The translations under genes and the position numbers were made by a program. A model generated the notes under the pieces. It did not search any database, was not told where the DNA came from, and saw only the letters and a program-made list of their open reading frames with translations. From Flavobacteriales bacterium (GTDB taxonomy: Bacteria > Bacteroidota > Bacteroidia > Flavobacteriales_D > Crocinitomicaceae), in assembly GCA_947380375.1 (NCBI GenBank), contig CANCQX010000014.1, positions 1 to 34,793 of the forward strand: a DNA stretch of 34,793 bases, written 5' to 3'. Shown piece after piece: positions 14,611 to 21,341 of this stretch; within the stretch, counting starts at the first letter, position 1, and each line of letters begins with the position of its first letter.

Positions 14611-16566
14611 CTAACTAAAAAGAGTGAAGGCTATATATGCACCTATGTATGCAAATACTCCCATAAATGCAATTTGAAAAAGTGGCCATTTCCAACTTTT
14701 CGTTTCACGTTTCACAACTGCTAAAGTTGCCATACATTGCATAGCATATACGTAAAAAACCATCAGAGAAACACCTGTTCCAAGTGTGTAGACTTTTGTC
14801 CCGTTTTCTTTTTTCTCATCTCTTAATCGGTTGAGTAATGATTTGTTTTCACCCCCGTCATCCTGAACCGCATAAATCGTAGCTAATGACCCAACAAAAA
14901 CTTCTCGAGCAGCAAATGAGGTTATTAGTGATATTCCAATTTTCCAATCATATCCTAACGGACGAATTACAGGTTCAATACTTTTTCCTATAATTCCAAT
15001 GTACGAATTTGCTAATTTTTCAGCTGAAATTTTATGTTCTTGGTCCTCCTTTGAAAGTTGATTAAATGAAGACTGTTTCTCTAAATTAGAAATTGCATTA
15101 TCCATTTTATTTCCCGGTCCAAATGTGGCAAGTGCCCATAGAATTATTGAAATAGCTAATATAATCTTACCTGCTTGTGAAACAAATACTTTGACTTTTT
15201 CTAGAACATTTAAACCAATGTTTCCAATTCTTGGTATTTTATAAGTTGGCATTTCTAATAGTAAGAAACTTTTATCAGTGGATTTGATAAATAAATTCAT
15301 AATAACAGCCATTAATAAGGCAGAAATTAACCCCAATGCATACAATGCAAATAAAACAAGACCTTGTAGATTAATAAAACCAAGAATAGTTTTAGAAGGA
15401 ATAACCAAAGCGATTAATAAGGTATAAACGGGTATTCGAGCACTGCAACTCATTAAAGGCGCAACTAATATTGTAATCAATCTTTCTTTCCAACTGCTAA
15501 TGGTTCTTGCAGCCATAATTCCTGGAATAGCACAGGCAACACTAGATAATAATGGTACTACACTTTTTCCATTTAATCCCAAAGGTCGCATTAATCGATC
15601 CATTATAAATACTACCCTTGCCAAATATCCACTTTCTTCCAAAATGGATAAAAAGAAAAAAAGTAAGGCAATTTGGGGTACGAATACAACTACTCCTCCA
15701 ATTCCAGGCACAATTCCTTGACTTATTAAGTCTGAAAAAAGTCCGGTCGGTAAAACATCGTGTAGCCAATTACTTAAGTTTGAAAAAGAATTATCAATTA
15801 AATCCATTGGTAATGCTGCAAAAACATAGATAAATTGAAACAATACAAACAATACCAGAGTAAATAGAAGGTATCCTAAAATAGGATGAACTAATATTTT
15901 ATCTAAACGATTGCTATTGGAGTCTTTTGTTACTTCTTTTTCAGTTACAATGTTTGTAAGAACTTTTCTTATTTTTTTATATCTTTTTTCTGTGTCAATA
16001 GTTTGATTATCAAAATCTTCTATTGATAATAACTGAAAATCGTTTATGAATTTAGCTGTTACTTCTGTTTTTTTAAATGAGGTAATTGATTGTTTAAGTC
16101 GATCTATTCCTAAACCAACTCTCGCACTTGTTTCAATTATTTCAATACCGGGAAATTCTTTTTTTAGTAATTCAATGTTAATTATTTTGCCTCGTCTATT
16201 TGCAATATCTGACATATTTAATACCAAGATTATTGGAATTTCAAGGTCATATATTTGTGTAAATAAGAAAAGATTACGTTCCAAATTAGAGGAATCTACG
16301 ATAACAACTGCTAATTCTGGATATTCAGGGTGTGTTTTATCAGAAAGAACTTTGTAGACAATTTCTTCGTCTTTTGAATGTGGGTATATGCTATAAGTTC
16401 CAGGAAAATCTGTTAATTTATGTTTTTGGTTGTTATAGTTAAATTCTCCAACTTTCTTATCTACAGTTACCCCAGGAAAATTTCCAACGTGTTGCCTTAA
16501 TCCAGTCAACAAATTAAAAATAGTACTTTTACCAGTATTTGGATTTCCTAAAAGGGCAATGTTCAT
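14611..16566 (-). CDS. feoB: Ferrous iron transporter FeoB
   Basis: A 651-residue inner-membrane Fe(II) importer. The N-terminal G domain has G1 GNPNTGKS (7-14), switch I with VGNFPGVTVDKK, G3 DFPGTYSI and G4 NMSD. A helical linker leads to a membrane part with about 10-11 helices. It includes SVACAIPGIMAARTI and APLMSCSARIPVYTLL, the two gate repeats with conserved Cys, and a C-terminal FAAREVFVGSLATIYAV block. It is shorter than E. coli FeoB (773 residues) but normal for Bacteroidota. It lies 36 nt downstream of feoA and 3 nt upstream of the FeoB-associated gene, forming a feoA-feoB-small protein operon. Iron regulation is expected, but I could not identify a definite Fur box. Confidence 0.96.
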   Translation of the reverse strand: MNIALLGNPNTGKSTIFNLLTGLRQHVGNFPGVTVDKKVGEFNYNNQKHKLTDFPGTYSIYPHSKDEEIVYKVLSDKTHPEYPELAVVIVDSSNLERNLFLFTQIYDLEIPIILVLNMSDIANRRGKIINIELLKKEFPGIEIIETSARVGLGIDRLKQSITSFKKTEVTAKFINDFQLLSIEDFDNQTIDTEKRYKKIRKVLTNIVTEKEVTKDSNSNRLDKILVHPILGYLLFTLVLFVLFQFIYVFAALPMDLIDNSFSNLSNWLHDVLPTGLFSDLISQGIVPGIGGVVVFVPQIALLFFFLSILEESGYLARVVFIMDRLMRPLGLNGKSVVPLLSSVACAIPGIMAARTISSWKERLITILVAPLMSCSARIPVYTLLIALVIPSKTILGFINLQGLVLFALYALGLISALLMAVIMNLFIKSTDKSFLLLEMPTYKIPRIGNIGLNVLEKVKVFVSQAGKIILAISIILWALATFGPGNKMDNAISNLEKQSSFNQLSKEDQEHKISAEKLANSYIGIIGKSIEPVIRPLGYDWKIGISLITSFAAREVFVGSLATIYAVQDDGGENKSLLNRLRDEKKENGTKVYTLGTGVSLMVFYVYAMQCMATLAVVKRETKSWKWPLFQIAFMGVFAYIGAYIAFTLFS

Positions 16567-16602
16567 AAAACAAATTTAATCACTTTTTACCGAAAAGCCG
16601 AT

Positions 16603-16827
16603 TTAATAAGATACATTAATTAAACGTGCTTCATCCAAGCGAAGAGATAAGATATATCCACCTAAATCAATTGCAATAGGGTCTCCAAAAGGAGCTTTAA
16701 ACAGCACTTTCAATTTTTTTCCAGCAATTAATCCCATTTCCATTAATTTTGGCTTTAATGATGAATCAACCAAATTGGAAATAGTGACAATTTCACCAGT
16801 ATTTACTATAGAAAGAGATTTATCCAT
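16603..16827 (-). CDS. feoA: Ferrous iron transport protein FeoA
   Basis: A 74-residue SH3-like cytosolic protein: GEIVTISNLVDSSLKPKLMEMGLIAGKKLKVLFKAPFGDPIAIDLGGYILSLRLDEARLINV matches FeoA, including the LMEMGLIAGKKLKVL core, the PFGDPI turn and the LRLDEA helix. FeoA is thought to bind FeoB and support Fe(II) uptake. It is the first gene of the feo operon, with feoB starting 36 nt after its stop. An exact -7 box (TAACTTTG on the minus strand, 16847-16854) lies 19 nt before the ATG, and a large inverted repeat lies upstream of that. Confidence 0.94.
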   Translation of the reverse strand: MDKSLSIVNTGEIVTISNLVDSSLKPKLMEMGLIAGKKLKVLFKAPFGDPIAIDLGGYILSLRLDEARLINVSY

Positions 16828-16846
16828 ACAATTTTTATTCTATGAA

Positions 16847-16854
16847 CAAAGTTA
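16847..16854 (-). promoter_or_regulatory. TAnnTTTG -7 element of the feo operon
   Basis: TAACTTTG on the minus strand, 19 nt before the feoA ATG. The upstream inverted repeat 16868-16909 begins 14 bp further upstream, so its near arm covers the -33 zone. Confidence 0.55.
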
Positions 16855-16867
16855 GAGAAGTTAGATG

Positions 16868-16909
16868 AAAATTACACTCACTCTTTTGAGGTATTTTAAG
16901 TGTAATTTT
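16868..16909. promoter_or_regulatory. 11-bp inverted repeat between the PH-like gene and feoA
   Basis: AAAATTACACT (16868-16878) and AGTGTAATTTT (16899-16909) are perfect complements separated by 20 nt, and the spacer itself contains CTC-TTTT-GAG. The outer A4/T4 runs would suit a bidirectional terminator for the gene ending at 16931. The near arm also overlaps the feoA -33 region, so an operator is equally possible. Confidence 0.5.
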
Positions 16910-16930
16910 ATATTTGTCGATTTTTCTTTT

Positions 16931-17395
16931 TTAACAAGCTATTTTTAAAATAGTTTTTATTATTTCATCATTTTTAAGGTGTTCCGAATCAATTTTTTGA
17001 ATAATCCGTATTGAATATTTTGTTCCATCTAATTTATAAGTAACTTTTGTAAAGTCTACATTAAATAGTGTTTTTGAAGAAATTGATTTGATGCTTTTTA
17101 TCGATGTTATTTTTTTAGTGTTAAATATGTTTTTTGTAATTAGCATTTCATCTTTTATAGATGCTGAAACGTATTCTTTTAACTGAACTATAAATAGGAG
17201 ATATACAATTAAAAATGTGAAAATTAGTAAAATAGATTCGATTTTAATTTTGAAAAAGTAGAGAATCAAACCTACAGAAATCAAGCTTAATAAAGAAACA
17301 ATAATTGCAGTCAATTTCACAAATTCACTACTATTTGAAAGTGTAATCTGTTCTTTGTTTTCTATTTTAATATTTAATCTTTCTTCTTTTGTCAT
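16931..17395 (-). CDS. Small membrane protein with PH-like C-terminal domain, unknown function
   Basis: Not assigned to a named family. The 154-residue protein has a charged N-terminus, two closely spaced membrane helices (about 26-47 and 53-71) and a C-terminal beta-rich domain. In that domain EYVSASIKDEMLITKNIFNTKKITSIKSIKSIS resembles the strand pattern of bacterial PH domains (bPH) in short two-helix proteins. An exact -7 box TAGTTTTG (minus strand, 17409-17416) lies 13 nt before the ATG, so it has its own promoter. It sits between the solute-binding lipoprotein and feoA, all on the same strand, and may belong to the iron block by location only. Confidence 0.5.
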   Translation of the reverse strand: MTKEERLNIKIENKEQITLSNSSEFVKLTAIIVSLLSLISVGLILYFFKIKIESILLIFTFLIVYLLFIVQLKEYVSASIKDEMLITKNIFNTKKITSIKSIKSISSKTLFNVDFTKVTYKLDGTKYSIRIIQKIDSEHLKNDEIIKTILKIAC

Positions 17396-17408
17396 TCAAT
17401 CTTTTTTA

Positions 17409-17416
17409 CAAAACTA
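17409..17416 (-). promoter_or_regulatory. TAnnTTTG -7 element of the PH-like membrane gene
   Basis: Minus strand TAGTTTTG, exact consensus, 13 nt before the ATG at 17395. Confidence 0.5.
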
Positions 17417-17489
17417 AAAAAGTAGTTTTTAATAGTGAGATGATTATTTTATTTTTATTCCTTATTGTTTGTTGATAACTAGCTTTTCT

Positions 17490-18509
17490 TTAATTCTTTA
17501 CTTTTTTAAGTGTTTTATTTAATTGTTTGTAATTTATTAATGTTTGGTTTATTGAGCAAGGATAGATTTTGAAAAATGTATTTTGGTATGCATAATTATG
17601 TTTTCTTTTATGAAGTCCAATTGGAAATGTTTTCCATAAATTATTTAATTTTTCATTAGTTGAATTTGTTGAGATATATTCGATTAAAAGTTTTGCATTT
17701 TCATAGTTTCGAGCTTGTTTTACAATTCCTGTACAATGTAAATTGAAAAATGTACCTTTTTTTGTTTGGTTTGAAAAGATTAATTTAAGTTGAGAATCCA
17801 AGCTATCATTTCTTTCAGACATTTTTACAAAAGACCCATAAGTGGTAAGTAATACATCCGTTGTCATTTTAGGAATTCCATTTTTATCTTTTTTGTTTTG
17901 ATCTTGATGTTGAAATTTTGTAAAATCTCTCATCCAATCTAGAGATTCACTTCTTTTTTTGTTTTGTAAAATTGGTGCAATTAATGGAATCAATTCAGAA
18001 GAGTTCTCTAAATCTGTCGACCATTTATCCTGATTTTTTTGATAAAGTAAGTCTCCAATTGAGTTTAATGTAGAAATTGTGTCATTTTTAGCTATAAAAA
18101 TATAAGGTTCAATTCCAATTCCAAACCAAGTATTCCTTGGCGACTTAAAGTTTTTATTTACAAGCTCATTCATCTTCCAAGATTTCCAAGGTTGAAAGAG
18201 ATCTGCTTTTTGAGCTTTGTAAATTCCAAATAATGATTTTAAAATTACTACATCAGCTGTTGTATTATATTGATCTTTTTTTAGTTTGTTTATAATACTA
18301 TCAGTTGGTAAATTAATAATCTTTACACTAATTTTTTGTTTTTTTCTAAATGACTTGAATAGGTGAAGATCTTTTGAGTTTAAACAATCTGAATAAACAA
18401 CCACAATTTGTTTTTTTGGAACTTTAGCAGTTTTCACCATACACGAAGAAACACTTAATATAAGTGCTATATAAATGATGAATTTGATATTTATTTTTTG
18501 AGTAAACAT
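17490..18509 (-). CDS. Iron(III)-type ABC solute-binding lipoprotein (FbpA/FutA-like), diverged
   Basis: A 339-residue lipoprotein: signal peptide FIIYIALILSVSSC with the lipobox Cys at 23. The mature part follows the ferric-binding-protein (FutA/FbpA) pattern: VVVYSDCLNSKDLHLFKSFRKK, then TADVVILKSLFGIYKAQKADLFQP, then TWFGIGIEPYIFIAKND, later VLLTTYGSF, KGTFFNLHCTGIVKQARNYENAKLLIEYIST and WKTFPI near the end. Typical members have YSxRH near the N-terminus and an iron-ligating Tyr pair. Here the first motif is YSDC without His, and only one Tyr (Tyr224) is kept in TTYGSF, so the ligand set looks altered. No permease or ATPase gene is adjacent; instead feoA/feoB lie downstream on the same strand. 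It may bind iron or another ion. The promoter TATATTTG is only four bases before the ATG. Confidence 0.72.
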   Translation of the reverse strand: MFTQKINIKFIIYIALILSVSSCMVKTAKVPKKQIVVVYSDCLNSKDLHLFKSFRKKQKISVKIINLPTDSIINKLKKDQYNTTADVVILKSLFGIYKAQKADLFQPWKSWKMNELVNKNFKSPRNTWFGIGIEPYIFIAKNDTISTLNSIGDLLYQKNQDKWSTDLENSSELIPLIAPILQNKKRSESLDWMRDFTKFQHQDQNKKDKNGIPKMTTDVLLTTYGSFVKMSERNDSLDSQLKLIFSNQTKKGTFFNLHCTGIVKQARNYENAKLLIEYISTNSTNEKLNNLWKTFPIGLHKRKHNYAYQNTFFKIYPCSINQTLINYKQLNKTLKKVKN

Positions 18510-18513
18510 ATTA

Positions 18514-18521
18514 CAAATATA
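18514..18521 (-). promoter_or_regulatory. TATATTTG -7 element four nt before the solute-binding lipoprotein ATG
   Basis: The minus strand reads TATATTTG-TAAT-ATG. The expected start of transcription falls at or next to the ATG, so the mRNA should be leaderless or nearly so. Confidence 0.6.
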
Positions 18522-18608
18522 TCTATAATTTTAATTTTTTTAAATCATCTTTTATCCATTTAATCAGATCTTATTTACTAGTCACGATTTCATTTTTAGA
18601 ATTTTAAT

Positions 18609-18616
18609 TACTTTTG
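18609..18616 (+). promoter_or_regulatory. TACTTTTG -7 element of the helical-repeat protein gene
   Basis: Exact TAnnTTTG match 19 nt before the GTG at 18636, supporting that start. The diverging lipoprotein promoter lies 87 bp to the left. Confidence 0.5.
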
Positions 18617-18635
18617 ATAAAAAATAGATCTTAAG

Positions 18636-19205
18636 GTGGAAAATTCGAATAATTTTGATAAAAAAAATAGTTTAAAAATCAATCAATTATTGCTTGATTT
18701 AAATAGTGGAATTCCAACAAAAATAAGTTCATCTCTGAAAGCTTTTCAAGTAAATGGAAATATTTCTATTTTGAGACCTTTAGCTGAATTATTAAAAACG
18801 GATTTGACTCTTGATTCTGAAAATGAGGTTCTTGAATTTTTAGGTGATTTGAAGTCTACCCAAGTCAAAGAAGAGATTATTTCAATCTTAAGGGATGAAA
18901 AATTTTTAAATCAACGACAAAAATTATTAACCACGATTTGGAATTGTAAAGTTGATTATTCAGATTACATTGCTGAATTTGTTGAAATTGCTTGTGATGG
19001 TAATTTTATGGAAGCATTTGAATGTTTGACAATTTTGGAAAATTTAGATGGACCTTTTCAAGAACAACATATATTAGAATGTCATCTTCATTTGAAAGAA
19101 TATATTGAAGACACTACTACTGCTAAAGATCCTCAAAAAGCTCAAATAATGAGTGAAATTGCCTTATTAATTAGAGATTTTGATTTAAATACAGATGAAG
19201 ATTAA
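18636..19205 (+). CDS. Acidic helical-repeat (HEAT-like) protein, unknown function
   Basis: A 189-residue soluble protein with no signal peptide or membrane segment. It appears all-helical, with pairs of amphipathic helices (SILRPLAELLKTDLT, ENEVLEFLGDLKSTQVKEEIISILRDEKF, RQKLLTTIWNCKVDYSDYIAEFVEIA) reminiscent of HEAT repeats, and an acidic C-terminus (FDLNTDED). Such proteins usually act as scaffolds. The start is GTG at 18636; no in-frame ATG lies nearby, and an exact -7 box ends 19 nt before it. It is flanked by the divergent solute-binding lipoprotein and the convergent SPOR-domain gene, with only 35 bp to the latter, so it stands alone. The HEAT call is from helix pattern only. Confidence 0.6.
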   Translation: MENSNNFDKKNSLKINQLLLDLNSGIPTKISSSLKAFQVNGNISILRPLAELLKTDLTLDSENEVLEFLGDLKSTQVKEEIISILRDEKFLNQRQKLLTTIWNCKVDYSDYIAEFVEIACDGNFMEAFECLTILENLDGPFQEQHILECHLHLKEYIEDTTTAKDPQKAQIMSEIALLIRDFDLNTDED

Positions 19206-19240
19206 TTGTTACTGAATAATTAATCTTTCTAAAACTATAG

Positions 19241-19636
19241 TTAATCTATTCTTGGTAAATTAATTAACTCTTTAACAATGTAATTTGTTGGAAAATCTTT
19301 GTCGATAGATATTTTTACTTTTTCTGCCTCTAAATGTGTTCTAAAATTCCCAACTTTTAATAAATAATTTGGAGCATTATATATTAAATATGTTTCTACT
19401 TTTGGAAAACTCGATATAAATTTGATTCGAGCGTCATCTACCATTTTCTTATCCGTATCAAAAAATAATTGTATCCTGTAACCATTTATTTGAGGAACAG
19501 TAGCAGGTGGTATTATTTTACTTTGTTCCCTAACTAATACATCAATTTTATCATCTTTAATTATTTCAATATTTTTTTGAGCAATTGTCGTTATTGCAGA
19601 TGTACATATTAAGTAAAAGGAAATAAAATTTTTCAT
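19241..19636 (-). CDS. Exported SPOR-domain protein
   Basis: About 131 residues. Signal peptide FISFYLICTSAITTIAQ is followed by a short linker and a C-terminal SPOR-type domain: GYRIQLFFDTDKKMVDDARIKFISSFPKVETYLIYNAPNYLLKVGNFRTHLEAEKVKISIDKDFPTNYIVKELI. The GYRIQLFF strand, the YLLKVGNFRTHLEAEK strand-helix and the final YIVKE strand are the standard SPOR landmarks. SPOR domains bind glycan strands lacking stem peptides at sites of cell division or remodelling. I chose the ATG at 19634-19636. The longer frame begins with TTG at 19652-19654, but that TTG is inside the exact -7 element TACATTTG (minus strand, 19652-19659), so it should not be in the mRNA. Confidence 0.8.
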   Translation of the reverse strand: MKNFISFYLICTSAITTIAQKNIEIIKDDKIDVLVREQSKIIPPATVPQINGYRIQLFFDTDKKMVDDARIKFISSFPKVETYLIYNAPNYLLKVGNFRTHLEAEKVKISIDKDFPTNYIVKELINLPRID

Positions 19637-19651
19637 TTTTCTAATTTTATT

Positions 19652-19659
19652 CAAATGTA
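19652..19659 (-). promoter_or_regulatory. TACATTTG -7 element of the SPOR gene; decides its start
   Basis: Exact consensus on the minus strand. It contains an in-frame TTG which would be an upstream start but lies before the transcription start. The ATG at 19636 is 15 nt downstream. Confidence 0.6.
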
Positions 19660-19836
19660 TTAAATTTATAAATAGCTTTTAATCTTTTATGAGGAATGAT
19701 TTTGAATAATTTCTGCTTGATAATTTTATTTTTTTTAATCTACTTTCTATTCCATTTGTATTTTGGCTATATTTTCCATAACTCGGTGCAAATCAATATT
19801 AAATATATTTTTTATACAAATCTGTTATTTAGAATC

Positions 19837-19866
19837 ATTTTAAACTAGTGTTTTTTAGTTTAAAAT
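19837..19866. promoter_or_regulatory. 11-bp perfect inverted repeat upstream of the ACIII-oxidase operon
   Basis: ATTTTAAACTA (19837-19847) and TAGTTTAAAAT (19856-19866) are exact complements with an 8-nt loop GTGTTTTT. It lies about 50-80 bp before the start of transcription inferred from the -7 box at 19902. This position suits an activator or repressor of the respiratory operon. No T-tract follows directly, and the nearest upstream plus-strand gene ends 630 bp away, so a terminator is less likely. Confidence 0.5.
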
Positions 19867-19901
19867 TGTCATATAAATGTCACGTAATAAATCAAATCTT
19901 A

Positions 19902-19909
19902 TAATTTTG
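19902..19909 (+). promoter_or_regulatory. TAATTTTG -7 element of the act-cox operon
   Basis: Exact TAnnTTTG match, three bases before an ATG (19913-19915) that opens a 12-codon reading frame, and 58 bp before the chosen actA start. No clear -33 TTG at 19-21 bp. Confidence 0.5.
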
Positions 19910-19967
19910 TCAATGTCAAATAGTGTCTTTTTTAACGTTATTTGGCGATAGATTAACAGTTTTTCAC

Positions 19968-21311
19968 ATGAAAATATCTAATAATCAGATGTTTAAAAAT
20001 TTTAACAAGTGGTGTTTTGGAATCTTATCAACGATGCTTTTCGTTGGTTCATTCAATTCAAATGCCCAAGGCGAAGCTCTTTTCAAAGCGAAATGTGCAA
20101 GTTGTCACCAACCACACAAAAATGGTACTGGACCAAAATTGTTTCAAGTAAGAACAAAATGGGCTGATGGTGGCGCAAAAGAAGGTTCAATTTACCAATG
20201 GGTAAATAATTGGCAAACTGCTGTTGCAACTGATCCTTATGCTCAAACTGTTTCTACGTGGTCTCCAACTGCGATGCAAGCATTTCCTGAGTTGAAAAAA
20301 GAAGATATAGATGCTATCTTAACTTGGGTTGATGAGCAACCAGATCCTGCTGCGGCTAATGCTGATGCAACTGGTGCAATGTCAACTGAAGCTATTGGTG
20401 AAGAAGGTGTTGAAGAAGACTCAAATACTTGGGTATGGGTTATGTTAGCTATTATATTTATTACTATCATAATGGCAGTAGGAGGTGTAAGACGTCAATT
20501 AAAAATAGTTACAGATGAAAATGTAAAACAAGGCGAAACATATACTGACGAATTCCGCTCTTGGGCTTGGAAAAACAAAAAATCAGTAATGATTGGATGT
20601 TTAGTGATATTTATCTCACTTTGTGTATCAGGTATTTTAGGCTTATCTACTATCGGTGTTGTTGAAGAATACCAACCATCTCAACCTATTGCATTTCCTC
20701 ACGCAATTCATACAGGAACAAATGGTATTGATTGTAAATACTGTCATAATTCAGTTACTAAATCAAAAAGTGCTGGTTTACCAACTGTTAACGTTTGTAT
20801 GAATTGTCACAAACAAATTAATGGACGAACTCCTGCACAACAAGAACAAATTGCTAAAGTATACGAAGCAGCTGGTTGGGATGCTGGAGGAATGAAATAT
20901 ACTGGTAAAACAAAAGAAATAGTTTGGAATAAAGTTCACGTTTTACCTGATCATGTTTATTTTAATCACTCTCAACACGTTGTAGTTGGTGGAGTAGATT
21001 GTAAACAATGTCATGGTGATATGACTAAGCAAGTTGAAACTGCTCAAGTGAAAACTGTTGCTGAATTAAACAAAATAGAAGGTAACGTTGTTCTTACTAG
21101 ACCTACTTTAACAATGGGATGGTGTATAGAATGTCATGGTGAAAAAGAAATCACTACTGGTTCTATCGATACAAAAGGAGATGGTTATTATAATGAAATT
21201 CACAAACGTTTATTGAATAATGATAAAAAATTATATAGTAAATACTTGGACGACGGTAAAGTAACTGTGAAAGAACTTGGCGGATGGGAATGTGCTAAAT
21301 GTCACTATTAA
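19968..21311 (+). CDS. actA: Alternative complex III subunit A, multiheme cytochrome c
   Basis: About 447 residues from the ATG at 19968 (another ATG at 19989 also fits; a GTG at 19923 would add 15 unlikely residues before the signal peptide). A signal peptide (CFGILSTMLFVGSFNSNAQ) leads to a monoheme cytochrome c domain with CASCH (Cys43). A Glu/Ala-rich linker and two membrane helices (about 156-174 and 206-232) follow, then the multiheme domain with CKYCH (256), CMNCH (277), CKQCH (345), CIECH (386) and CAKCH (442). That makes six c-type haems, one more than the pentahaem core. ActA carries electrons from the ActB Fe-S chain towards the oxidase. It is the first gene of the operon; actB follows 30 nt downstream. 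Confidence 0.93.
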   Translation: MKISNNQMFKNFNKWCFGILSTMLFVGSFNSNAQGEALFKAKCASCHQPHKNGTGPKLFQVRTKWADGGAKEGSIYQWVNNWQTAVATDPYAQTVSTWSPTAMQAFPELKKEDIDAILTWVDEQPDPAAANADATGAMSTEAIGEEGVEEDSNTWVWVMLAIIFITIIMAVGGVRRQLKIVTDENVKQGETYTDEFRSWAWKNKKSVMIGCLVIFISLCVSGILGLSTIGVVEEYQPSQPIAFPHAIHTGTNGIDCKYCHNSVTKSKSAGLPTVNVCMNCHKQINGRTPAQQEQIAKVYEAAGWDAGGMKYTGKTKEIVWNKVHVLPDHVYFNHSQHVVVGGVDCKQCHGDMTKQVETAQVKTVAELNKIEGNVVLTRPTLTMGWCIECHGEKEITTGSIDTKGDGYYNEIHKRLLNNDKKLYSKYLDDGKVTVKELGGWECAKCHY

Positions 21312-21341
21312 TTTACGCATAGAAAAACTTCAAATAAGCAC

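Noticed and set aside
15500-16357. ORFs of 71-103 codons antisense to, or in another frame of, feoB
   Set aside because: Shadows of the FeoB coding frame; no start signals or family resemblance.
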